A DNA stretch of 14,997 nt. It comes from a bacterium. GTDB taxonomy: Bacteria; UBA10199; DSSB01. A program made the translations under genes and the position numbers. The notes under the pieces are model-generated. The model had not been told where the DNA came from. It made no database searches and saw nothing but the letters and a program-made list of their open reading frames with translations. Location: the NCBI GenBank assembly GCA_030426445.1, contig JAUHYS010000022.1, positions 1-14,997 of the forward strand. The letters run 5' to 3'. Numbering within the stretch: the first letter of the stretch is position 1; each line of letters begins with the position of its first letter. Shown piece after piece: positions 1 to 5,890 of this stretch.

Positions 1-380
1 TTGAGAGCGTAGGCCTGATTTTTTGCATTGATTTCATTATAGATGGCAGCAAAATTGGGCTGCAGCTCTTTGGTTTTTGGAAAATGAAAAACCGACTGGA
101 TTTCCTGGGCGGTCTGCCCTTGAGCGCCTTCATAGGTCATGGCCAGGGCTGAAGCCAGACTATAGGGTGAGTACAATAAGTTACCTTTTTCTGTCTGGCT
201 CAATTGATGGTAGAGCTCAAAAGCAAATTGATTATTGGCTTGCACCACTTGCTGCCTACCTGCTTCGGTGGCCTGATTGTCCTCTAATTTTGCTTGGCTA
301 CAGGAGAGGTTGGAAAGGACGCAAAAAAATAAAGATAAGTTGAGGATCAAAAAGTTTTTTTTTAATTTTGTATTTTTCAT
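1..380 (-). CDS. Serpin (serine protease inhibitor), N-terminal part, cut by the window edge
   Basis: The first 126 codons are present; the reactive-centre loop lies outside the window. After a leader with basic residues, a hydrophobic stretch (about residues 10-25) and Cys27, the protein reads NNQFAFELYHQL, then GNLLYSPYSLASALAMTYEG, then GAQGQTAQEI. These match the serpin helix A and helix B signatures (N-x-SP-x-S, then GA-x-G-x-T-x-E). Bacterial serpins trap serine or cysteine proteases, usually at the cell surface or outside. Cys27 suggests a lipoprotein, but the preceding residues (S-N-L-S) fit the lipobox poorly at -3, so simple export is possible. The ATG has a weak GGGGTG ribosome site seven bases or so upstream. 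The gene is transcribed away from bioB. The family call is strong; inhibitory activity cannot be judged without the C-terminus. Confidence 0.87.
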   Translation of the reverse strand, partial: MKNTKLKKNFLILNLSLFFCVLSNLSCSQAKLEDNQATEAGRQQVVQANNQFAFELYHQLSQTEKGNLLYSPYSLASALAMTYEGAQGQTAQEIQSVFHFPKTKELQPNFAAIYNEINAKNQAYAL

Positions 381-513
381 ATTAGCACCCCTTTTTTTTA
401 AAGGCTCTTAAAAGCTCAAAATAAGACTTGTTTCAAGTGTCTTTTTGTCTTAAAAAAAGACGCTGGTACCCTTTTTTTGGGTTTAAGTATTTTTTTAATA
501 TTAAAAAATTCAA

Positions 514-559
514 TTTTGAAAAAGCGTCGGAGCGTCGGGGCACCGACGCTTTTTCAAAA
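514..559. promoter_or_regulatory. Perfect 17-bp hairpin upstream of bioB (terminator, attenuator or operator)
   Basis: TTTTGAAAAAGCGTCGG at 514-530 pairs exactly with CCGACGCTTTTTCAAAA at 543-559 around a 12-base loop. The loop holds a second GCGTCGG (532-538), which could pair with the same right arm, so two structures compete. A GC core with A- and T-tract arms is the look of a bidirectional terminator, yet it sits in the divergent gap between the serpin and bioB, 40 bases before the bioB start. A -10-like TATAAC (571-576) follows directly, so the hairpin would overlap the -35 region. No BirA-type operator is visible. Role is inferred. Confidence 0.55.
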
Positions 560-599
560 ATAATTTTTCATATAACTTATTGTAATTATTAAATAAATT

Positions 600-1607
600 A
601 TGAATTTCACTCTCCCCTCTATAGCAGAAATTAAAAAAAAAGGCATCGATGTAAAAACCGCGAGGGCCATTTTAGAGCTCGATGAAGACACTTATTTTGA
701 GCAAGTCATGCCCCTTGCCAAGCAGTTGCGCTTTGAAGCCTTTGGCAATGAAGTCAGCTTTTGCACGATCACCAATGCCAAAAGTGGGGCCTGCATCGAA
801 GACTGTGGTTTTTGTGCCCAGTCTGCAAATTATAAGCAGGCGCCTTCCCCGGTTTATCCGCTGCTAACCGCTGAAAAAATTTTGGAGCAGGCTAAAGAGG
901 CCGAAAGCATTGGCGGGACCGAGTTCTCCATTGTCACTAGTGGGCGCGGCATGAACAAGCAACGCGAACTGGATACGATGGTGGATGCCATTACGCAAAT
1001 TCGTCAGCAAACCGATTTAGAAACCTGCGCTTCTTTGGGTCTCATGCAACGCGAGGACCTGCAGCGACTTAAAGATGCGGGCATGATTCACTATCATCAT
1101 AATATTGAAACCGCACGTTCTTATTTTCCAAAAGTGGTGACTTCTCATACTTGGGAAGAAGAAGTGCAAACCGTGACCTTGGCTAAAGAAATGGGCTTTG
1201 AGGTTTGCTGCGGTGGCATTATGGGCATGGGAGAAAATAAAGACCAGCGCATCGAGTTTATTTTTCAACTTAAAGAGATCGATCCAGATTCGATTCCCCT
1301 TAATTTTTTAAATCCACGACCGGGCACACCCATGGCAGAACTGCATGATCTGACTCCATTAGATTGTCTCAAGTTGATTTCCGTGATGCGCTTGGCCATG
1401 CCGCAAAAAGAGCTTTTTATTTGTGGAGGCAAAGAGGTTAATCTGCAGCAATATCAAGATCTGATTTATGATGCGGGTGCCAGTGGAGCCATGATCGGAA
1501 ATTATCTTACCACGCAAGGGCGTTCTCCAGAGCAGGAACTTGCCTTAGCCAAAAAACTTGGCTTCAAGCCTGTGGGCCCGCACCAAAGGGCAAAAGCAAG
1601 TGCATGA
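600..1607 (+). CDS. bioB: Biotin synthase, Type II-like cluster ligands
   Basis: Radical-SAM enzyme inserting sulfur into dethiobiotin, the last step of biotin synthesis. The radical-SAM motif is C65-IED-C69-GF-C72; YHHNIET (165-171) and CGGIMGMGE (204-212) are family signatures; 335 aa is typical. The auxiliary-cluster ligands differ from the E. coli enzyme. By my alignment from memory, the place of Cys97 is Ser110, Cys128 and Cys188 are kept as C143 and C203, and the place of Arg260 is Phe273. Extra cysteines occur at C55, C204 and C275. This fits the Type II BioB (auxiliary 4Fe-5S cluster) described from anaerobes. The ATG has no Shine-Dalgarno sequence; a start further downstream would cut into the conserved N-terminal region. 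First gene of bioB-bioF-bioA; its TGA abuts bioF. bioD is absent from the window. Confidence 0.95.
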   Translation: MNFTLPSIAEIKKKGIDVKTARAILELDEDTYFEQVMPLAKQLRFEAFGNEVSFCTITNAKSGACIEDCGFCAQSANYKQAPSPVYPLLTAEKILEQAKEAESIGGTEFSIVTSGRGMNKQRELDTMVDAITQIRQQTDLETCASLGLMQREDLQRLKDAGMIHYHHNIETARSYFPKVVTSHTWEEEVQTVTLAKEMGFEVCCGGIMGMGENKDQRIEFIFQLKEIDPDSIPLNFLNPRPGTPMAELHDLTPLDCLKLISVMRLAMPQKELFICGGKEVNLQQYQDLIYDAGASGAMIGNYLTTQGRSPEQELALAKKLGFKPVGPHQRAKASA

Positions 1608-2798
1608 GTGTTCATGTTATCGTTTTATCAAAAACATTTAGAAGATCTTCAATCGCAAAACCAACTCCGTAACCTGAAACCCATTTCCAGTCCGCAAGAT
1701 AGAGTGCTGCATTATCAGGGGCGCGACTTGCTTAATTTTGCTTCCAATAATTATTTGGGACTAGCCAATCATCCCAGTATTCAGGCTGCTATGATCCAAG
1801 GCATCGAGCGCTATGGCGTGGGGGCAGGGGCCTCACGATTGATCAATGGCTCACTGCATCCCTTTCATGATTTAGAAAAAAAAATCGCAGCATGGAAAAA
1901 CACCGAAGCCGCTCTCCTATTTAACTCGGGCTATCAAGCCAATCAGGGTATTTTAAGTACTTTGCTAGAAGAGGGCGACTTTATTCTTTCCGATGAGCTC
2001 AATCATGCCTCGATGATTGATGGTATGCGGCTTTCTAAAGCCACTAAGAAAATTTATCCGCATTTAAATTTGTCTGTGTTGAGAGAGCTGCTTCAAAGCG
2101 CACGTAAAAATCTTTCTGCAAAGCAAAAAATTTTAATTGTCACGGAGTCTGTTTTTTCTATGGAAGGTGACATCGCTCCTTTAAAAGAAATTTTAGATTT
2201 GGCCATCGAGTTTGATGCTTTCGTTTACTTGGATGAGGCGCATGCTGTGGGCGTCTTGGGCAAGACGGGTGCGGGTCTTGCAGAAGCGTTTCAAGAACAC
2301 CCTGCGTTTGCAAATCATCTTATACAAATGGGAACTTTGGGAAAAGCATTGGGTTGCTTTGGGGCTTATGTGGCAGGGCCGCAAGTTCTGATTGATTTTT
2401 TGATCAATCGCGCGCGTACTTTTATCTTTGCCACTGCATTGCCTCCGGCCTTAGCTTGCGCAGCTGGTAAGGCTTTAGAAATTCTTCAAACAGAAACCGA
2501 AAGGCGCGATAGGCTTTGGCAAAATATTTCTTTATTAAAAAAATTATTAAAAGAGAACTTTTCTCTTTTAGAAATGACTCAAGATTTAAATATTCAAAGT
2601 CCGATTATTCCTTTGATTGTGAAAGAAAATCAAAGAGCCATTCAGATGAGTGAGCAGCTTTTTGAAAAAGGTTTTTGGGTGACCGCAATACGTCCCCCAA
2701 CGGTCGCAGTGGGGCAGGCGCGATTGCGATTGACTTTGATGAGCGAACACCAAAAAGAAGATATACAATCTTTACTAAAAGCTTTATTAGAAAAATAA
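1608..2798 (+). CDS. bioF: 8-amino-7-oxononanoate synthase
   Basis: PLP enzyme that condenses pimeloyl-CoA or pimeloyl-ACP with L-alanine to give 8-amino-7-oxononanoate (KAPA). Visible signatures: GVGAGASRLINGS (70-82), LNHASMIDG (131-139, with the ring-stacking His133), LDEAHAVG (208-215, Asp209 holding the PLP nitrogen), and MGTLGKALG with the PLP lysine K246. The C-terminal IRPPTVAVGQARLRLTL segment is characteristic of BioF rather than KBL or serine palmitoyltransferase. Length 396 aa is usual. The GTG start follows the bioB stop with no gap; an in-frame ATG at 1614 is an equally good start. Neither has a clear ribosome site, so translational coupling to bioB is likely. Confidence 0.95.
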   Translation: MFMLSFYQKHLEDLQSQNQLRNLKPISSPQDRVLHYQGRDLLNFASNNYLGLANHPSIQAAMIQGIERYGVGAGASRLINGSLHPFHDLEKKIAAWKNTEAALLFNSGYQANQGILSTLLEEGDFILSDELNHASMIDGMRLSKATKKIYPHLNLSVLRELLQSARKNLSAKQKILIVTESVFSMEGDIAPLKEILDLAIEFDAFVYLDEAHAVGVLGKTGAGLAEAFQEHPAFANHLIQMGTLGKALGCFGAYVAGPQVLIDFLINRARTFIFATALPPALACAAGKALEILQTETERRDRLWQNISLLKKLLKENFSLLEMTQDLNIQSPIIPLIVKENQRAIQMSEQLFEKGFWVTAIRPPTVAVGQARLRLTLMSEHQKEDIQSLLKALLEK

Positions 2799-2801
2799 AA
2801 A

Positions 2802-2842
2802 GTGGGGGTAAATCATTTGGGCAAATAACGATTTGCCCCTAC
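2802..2842. repeat. GTAG-headed REP-like palindrome between bioF and bioA
   Basis: Read on the minus strand, the element begins GTAGGGGCAAATC and folds as GGGCAAAT-CGTT-ATTTGCCC (2819-2826 with 2831-2838, perfect 8 bp). The outer flank GTGGGGGTAAATC (2802-2814) also pairs with GATTTGCCCCTAC (2830-2842) with two G-U pairs. A GTAG head on an imperfect palindrome is the signature of REP elements mobilised by RAYT transposases. Only one copy is in the window, so its repetitive nature is inferred. It sits inside the bio cluster and may affect mRNA processing between bioF and bioA. Confidence 0.55.
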
Positions 2843-2887
2843 AAATAGTCCATATTTAAAAATTAAAACCTATTAAAAAATTCAATT

Positions 2888-4207
2888 ATGAAAAGAAAAT
2901 CCAATCAAGAAATTAAACAACTCAAAGACTGGGACCGCGAACTCATCTGGCACCCCTTTACGCAAATGCGCGAGTACCAAAATGCAGAACCTTTAATTAT
3001 TCAATCAGCTGAAGATTGCTATTTGATTGATGTGGATGGCAAACGCTATATCGATGGGATTTCTTCGCTTTGGGTCAATGTACATGGGCATCGTCAATCC
3101 ATCATCGACAAGGCGATTCGCGATCAATTGGATGAAGTTGCGCATTCAACCTTGTTAGGTTTTGCCAATGTGCCTTCCATCTTATTGGCCAAAAAATTAT
3201 TGGATCTGGCTCCACAAAATTTAAAAAAAATTTTTTATTCGGACAGTGGTTCCACGGCTGTGGAGATTGCGCTTAAAATGGCCTTTCAATACTGGCAGCA
3301 CAAAGGACAAAAACAAAAGCAGCTTTTTATTACTTTAGAAAACGCTTACCATGGAGACACCATTGGTTCCGTTAGTGTGGGGGGGATGGAGCTTTTTCAT
3401 GAGCTCTTTCGCCCATTGCTTTTTAAAACGCTTGCTCTTTCTGACTTTAATATAGAAAATTTACGTCAAATCTTTTTAGAAAAATCTAATCAGATTGCAG
3501 CCTGCGTGATCGAGCCCATGATTCAAGGCGCCGCGGGAATGCGTTTGCAGCCACCAGGTTTTGTCTCTGCAGTGCGCAAGCTTTGTGACGAATTTAATGT
3601 GCTGATGATTTGTGATGAAGTCGCAACCGGTTTTGGCCGGACGGGAAAAATGTTTGCCGTGGAGCACGAAGGAGTGCAGCCCGACCTGATGTGTTTAGCC
3701 AAAGGCATCACCGGTGGCTATCTGCCGCTAGCAGCTACTTTGGCCACAGAGGAAATTTACTCTGCCTTTGAGGGTTCGTATCCCGAGTTCAAAACTTTTT
3801 TTCATGGTCACAGTTACACTGGCAATCCCTTAGCATGCGCAGCAGCCTTGGCTAATTTGGAAATTTTTGTACAAGAAAAAACTTTAGAAAAGCTCCCTAA
3901 AAAAATTGAGACCCTTCATTACATGCTAGAAAAAATTGCAGAGCAGCCCTGTGTCAAAGAGGTGCGTCAATTGGGTATGATGGTAGGGGTTGAACTCGCT
4001 AAAGCGAACGGTGAGGCTTTTCCCTTAGAAGAACGCATCGCCAATCAAGTTTGCCAGGAAGCCATCCAGCAAGGCGCCTTGCTGAGGCCTTTGGGAGACG
4101 TGGTGGTTTTAATGCCTCCTTTGGGAATTGAAAACTATGTCTTAGAAGATTTGCTAGAAATCTTAAACCAATCGATCATAAGCGTTTTATCTCATAAAGC
4201 AAGCTAG
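2888..4207 (+). CDS. bioA: Adenosylmethionine- or lysine-dependent 7,8-diaminononanoate aminotransferase
   Basis: PLP aminotransferase converting KAPA to 7,8-diaminopelargonate. Class-III aminotransferase landmarks: WHPFTQM (21-27), FYSDSGSTAVEIALKMA (116-132), AYHGDTIG (153-160), ICDEVATGFGRTG (241-253; Asp243 holds the PLP nitrogen) and CLAKGITGG with the PLP lysine K272. Length 439 aa is normal. The stretches HPFTQM and KTFFHGHSYTGN match, from memory, the Bacillus subtilis lysine-using enzyme (BioK) better than E. coli BioA (HPYTSM and HGPTFMGN), so the amino donor may be lysine instead of SAM. No Shine-Dalgarno sequence precedes the ATG. It lies 89 bases after bioF, with a REP-like element between; probably the same transcription unit. 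It converges on the TetR gene. Confidence 0.93.
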   Translation: MKRKSNQEIKQLKDWDRELIWHPFTQMREYQNAEPLIIQSAEDCYLIDVDGKRYIDGISSLWVNVHGHRQSIIDKAIRDQLDEVAHSTLLGFANVPSILLAKKLLDLAPQNLKKIFYSDSGSTAVEIALKMAFQYWQHKGQKQKQLFITLENAYHGDTIGSVSVGGMELFHELFRPLLFKTLALSDFNIENLRQIFLEKSNQIAACVIEPMIQGAAGMRLQPPGFVSAVRKLCDEFNVLMICDEVATGFGRTGKMFAVEHEGVQPDLMCLAKGITGGYLPLAATLATEEIYSAFEGSYPEFKTFFHGHSYTGNPLACAAALANLEIFVQEKTLEKLPKKIETLHYMLEKIAEQPCVKEVRQLGMMVGVELAKANGEAFPLEERIANQVCQEAIQQGALLRPLGDVVVLMPPLGIENYVLEDLLEILNQSIISVLSHKAS

Positions 4208-4219
4208 TGTTTTAGTAGC

Positions 4220-4237
4220 AAATAAAAGAATTTATTT
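4220..4237. terminator. Weak AT-only hairpin between convergent bioA and TetR genes
   Basis: AAATAAA (4220-4226) pairs with TTTATTT (4231-4237) around AGAA, with two more T's on the plus side. It includes the last codons of the TetR gene. The position between two converging genes suits a bidirectional terminator, but a stem without G-C pairs is weak evidence. Confidence 0.3.
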
Positions 4238-4930
4238 TTGAACTTGATTGAGCATTTGTAAAATATTTTGTCGCAACTTTTTTAAACCCGGAAGCCGACT
4301 CAAACGAATCAACTGAAAAATAATTTTGAGACTGTGTTTTAGCAAAACATGCGTTTGCTTTTGCCCCTCTGACCGGTCATGAATCCAAAATAAAATGATG
4401 CCCATTTGATAAAGCCAAAACAGATAGGGCAGGAAAGTTCGGACTTCTCCTTTTATTTTGAGGTTGCTTCCCTCCAAAGCAAGACGAAAAATATCTACGG
4501 CTTCTTCGCGAATTTTTTTACTTTCTTCACTAAAAGGCGAGAGGCGATGGTTGGGGTCTCCCGCAATTCTAAAGAGTGCACTGAGCATGCCGCGATAGGG
4601 TATGAATTGTTCAATTTTGATTTCAATGACTTTGCGAATCCTTTCTTGAGCGTCCTTGGTTTCTGCAAAAACTTTGATGCTTTCTTGATAGTGATCATCT
4701 TGGGTTTGCAAATAAAAATCAAAAATCAAATCTTCCTTGGTTTTAAAATAATAATAGGCTGCTCCCACTGCCATCTGACAGTTTTTGGCGATGTCTCTCA
4801 TCGTGACTTTTTCAAAACCCTTTTCCTTAAACATTTCGAGGGCGGTTTTAAAAATCCTTTCGCGGGTTTCTTGAGCTTTGGGAGTTTTGAGATTTTTAGT
4901 TTTTTCTAAGGAGACAGTCACGGGTTTCAC
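4232..4930 (-). CDS. TetR/AcrR-family transcriptional regulator
   Basis: DNA-binding repressor type protein, 232 aa at most. The N-terminal TetR domain (about 22-68) reads TRERIFKTALEMFKEKGFEKVT, then MRDIAKNCQMAVGAAYYYFKTKEDL: the helix-turn-helix with the diagnostic YYYFKTKEDL end. The C-terminal ligand-binding half is helical with no recognisable subfamily signature. The reading frame opens at a GTG at 4930, but AAAGGTG followed six bases later by a GTG at 4921 (three codons in) is the better start. It lies 102 bases downstream of the 5033-5482 membrane protein on the same strand, behind a hairpin. It is the obvious candidate to bind the paired TGAACNNGTTCA operators around that gene's promoter, which would make the unit self-regulating if read-through occurs. 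Confidence 0.92.
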   Translation of the reverse strand: MKPVTVSLEKTKNLKTPKAQETRERIFKTALEMFKEKGFEKVTMRDIAKNCQMAVGAAYYYFKTKEDLIFDFYLQTQDDHYQESIKVFAETKDAQERIRKVIEIKIEQFIPYRGMLSALFRIAGDPNHRLSPFSEESKKIREEAVDIFRLALEGSNLKIKGEVRTFLPYLFWLYQMGIILFWIHDRSEGQKQTHVLLKHSLKIIFQLIRLSRLPGLKKLRQNILQMLNQVQK

Positions 4931-4953
4931 CTTTTATAAAAAATATAATAGAA

Positions 4954-4984
4954 AATTTCAGGGGGCATTGTGTCCCCTGAAATT
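4954..4984 (-). terminator. Hairpin between membrane-protein gene and TetR gene
   Basis: AATTTCAGGGG (4954-4964) pairs perfectly with CCCCTGAAATT (4974-4984), a 9-base loop. On the minus strand it is followed by TTCTATTATATTTTTT, a loose U-rich tail, so it probably acts as a partial terminator or attenuator after the 5033-5482 gene, lowering TetR expression. No U-tract on the plus side. Confidence 0.55.
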
Positions 4985-5032
4985 GAAGTTGCCAAGTACT
5001 TTTTGGCTGGAATGACCGTACTTGTTTTAGAC

Positions 5033-5482
5033 CTATACGGTTTGGGTTGGGGTCATCGGGGGAACCTTGGGTGGCTGCGGAGCTCGTGGTGCCACCGGAG
5101 GAGGGGTGTTTTGCCGCAAACCGCGTTTGCGAATCCTGGAAAAAATGAAAAGATTGAAAAAATGCATGAAACCGAGGATCAAGAGCACACCACCCACGCG
5201 CATGCTGAGGCTTTCAATGGCATAAATTAATTGATCAGGGCGGTTGCCCAAGGTCAGGGCCAAAGAAATGTAGCCAATATTAATGAGATAGAACCCCACT
5301 ACCAAGAGATGATTCACAGATTTTGCTAGGGCTTCATTGCCATTAAAGGCATCTTTTAAAAAAACCGCTCCATTGCGATATAAAGTCCGAGCCACCCAGA
5401 TACACATACCAATACTGATAGTTAAGTAGGCAATGTAAGTCCCCACCGTGTATTGAGTTGTGGCTATTTCAAAGTTATTCAT
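5033..5482 (-). CDS. Small membrane protein with three helices and a proline-rich tail
   Basis: I do not recognise a named family. The 149-aa protein has three hydrophobic segments (about 12-33, 58-79, 95-116) and a positively charged stop (RIRKRGLR, 116-123), followed by a cytoplasmic-type proline-rich tail (PPPVAPRAPQPPKVPP, 127-142). There is no cleavable signal peptide. The ATG has a good ribosome site (GAGGTT, six bases upstream). A strong sigma-70 promoter bracketed by two palindromic operators controls it, and a TetR gene follows on the same strand. TetR partners are often transporters or membrane-stress proteins, but nothing here shows transport motifs; function unknown. Confidence 0.85.
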   Translation of the reverse strand: MNNFEIATTQYTVGTYIAYLTISIGMCIWVARTLYRNGAVFLKDAFNGNEALAKSVNHLLVVGFYLINIGYISLALTLGNRPDQLIYAIESLSMRVGGVLLILGFMHFFNLFIFSRIRKRGLRQNTPPPVAPRAPQPPKVPPMTPTQTV

Positions 5483-5524
5483 TATTTTAACCTCGTTTAA
5501 GATTTTTATTAAAAAAGTCCATTA

Positions 5525-5538
5525 TTGAACTTGTTCAA
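5525..5538. promoter_or_regulatory. Operator 1 (downstream of -10), likely TetR site
   Basis: TTGAACTTGTTCAA: two 6-bp half sites TTGAAC/GTTCAA around two bases. It directly follows the -10 hexamer of the 5033-5482 promoter and so covers the predicted transcription start. Its core is the exact reverse complement of operator 2. Assignment to the nearby TetR protein is inferred. Confidence 0.7.
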
Positions 5539-5568
5539 ATTATTAAACGGCCCAGTTAAATTTGTCAA
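5539..5568 (-). promoter_or_regulatory. Sigma-70 promoter of the 5033-5482 membrane protein gene
   Basis: On the minus strand a perfect -35 TTGACA (5563-5568) is followed 18 bases later by AATAAT (5539-5544, five of six consensus bases). Transcription would start near 5532, leaving a leader of about 50 bases before the ATG. Both flanks of the promoter are occupied by matching palindromes. Confidence 0.75.
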
Positions 5569-5576
5569 TAGCTTTT

Positions 5577-5590
5577 TTGAACAAGTTCAT
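5577..5590. promoter_or_regulatory. Operator 2 (upstream of -35), likely TetR site
   Basis: TTGAACAAGTTCAT contains the perfect palindrome TGAAC-AA-GTTCA. Its centre is 52 bp, close to five helical turns, from the centre of operator 1, which would put both sites on the same face of DNA on either side of the promoter. TTTGAACAAGTTCA (5576-5589) is the exact reverse complement of 5526-5539. Confidence 0.68.
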
Positions 5591-5630
5591 ATTTTGTAAA
5601 ATTGAGGTCTCAAGACGCCTCACTGTAGAC

Positions 5631-5657
5631 AAAAGTCCTCGGAGTAGGGCTTTTTTT
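5631..5657 (+). terminator. Rho-independent terminator with no visible gene upstream
   Basis: AAAAGTCCT (5631-5639) pairs with AGGGCTTTT (5646-5654), one U-G pair, loop CGGAGT, and a run of T's to 5657. It faces the plus strand, where no coding gene lies between 5483 and 5890. A smaller GAGG...CCTC fold precedes it (around 5604-5621) and a -10-like TAAAAT is at 5597-5602. It may end a short untranslated RNA that starts near operator 2, or it may be a relic. Confidence 0.5.
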
Positions 5658-5735
5658 ATTGGGGTATGTAGAAAAATAGAGCGGGCATTTTTAAAGTGAA
5701 TAAAAAAAATATATTACTTCATGGACTTAAATCAT

Positions 5736-5758
5736 ATGTCTAAAATTAAATGTCTAAA
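5736..5758. promoter_or_regulatory. Direct repeat ATGTCTAAA x2 upstream of the sigma-54 promoter
   Basis: ATGTCTAAA occurs at 5736-5744 and 5750-5758, 14 bp apart, about 45-67 bases before the predicted start. Sigma-54 promoters need an activator bound upstream; this pair is the best candidate binding site seen, although enhancers usually sit somewhat further away. Confidence 0.35.
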
Positions 5759-5776
5759 TATTTTTTATTGCTTAGC

Positions 5777-5793
5777 TGGCATAAATATTGCTT
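5777..5793 (+). promoter_or_regulatory. Sigma-54 (RpoN) promoter
   Basis: TGGCATAAATATTGCTT matches the -24/-12 consensus TGGCAC-N5-TTGCWW with one mismatch, and the invariant GG and GC are exactly 12 bases apart. Predicted start is near 5803, giving an 88-base leader to the 5891 gene. No competing sigma-70 promoter of comparable quality is seen for that gene, so transcription should depend on RpoN and an enhancer-binding activator. Confidence 0.8.
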
Positions 5794-5804
5794 ATTTTAA
5801 ATTT

Positions 5805-5855
5805 ATATCCCTAGGGATATCATTTCAATAACCGGGTGCACTCCAAAAATTGAAA
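5805..5855 (+). promoter_or_regulatory. Structured leader: 16-bp palindrome plus hairpin
   Basis: ATATCCCTAGGGATAT (5805-5820) is a perfect palindrome beginning about three bases into the predicted transcript. TTTCAAT (5823-5829) then pairs with ATTGAAA (5849-5855), with an inner GGG/TCC. The palindrome could be an operator at the start site or a dimerising or stabilising 5' RNA end. The Shine-Dalgarno sequence lies outside both structures. Confidence 0.5.
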
Positions 5856-5890
5856 ATAAAATATAAGGAAACCTGAGAGGAGGTTCTAAG

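Noticed and set aside
77..343. Open frame on the plus strand over the serpin
   Set aside because: The minus-strand frame gives an unmistakable serpin N-terminus.
560..599. BirA operator or biotin-responsive site before bioB
   Set aside because: A TTGTAA word is present, but no matching inverted half site at the usual spacing.
4406..4909. Long open frame on the plus strand opposite the TetR gene (167 codons)
   Set aside because: It is antisense to a clear TetR domain, is full of Phe/Ile from the complementary Lys/Asn/Glu codons, and has no ribosome site.
4970..5230. Open frame on the plus strand opposite the small membrane protein
   Set aside because: The opposite strand has a good ribosome site, promoter and hydrophobic helices; this frame has none.
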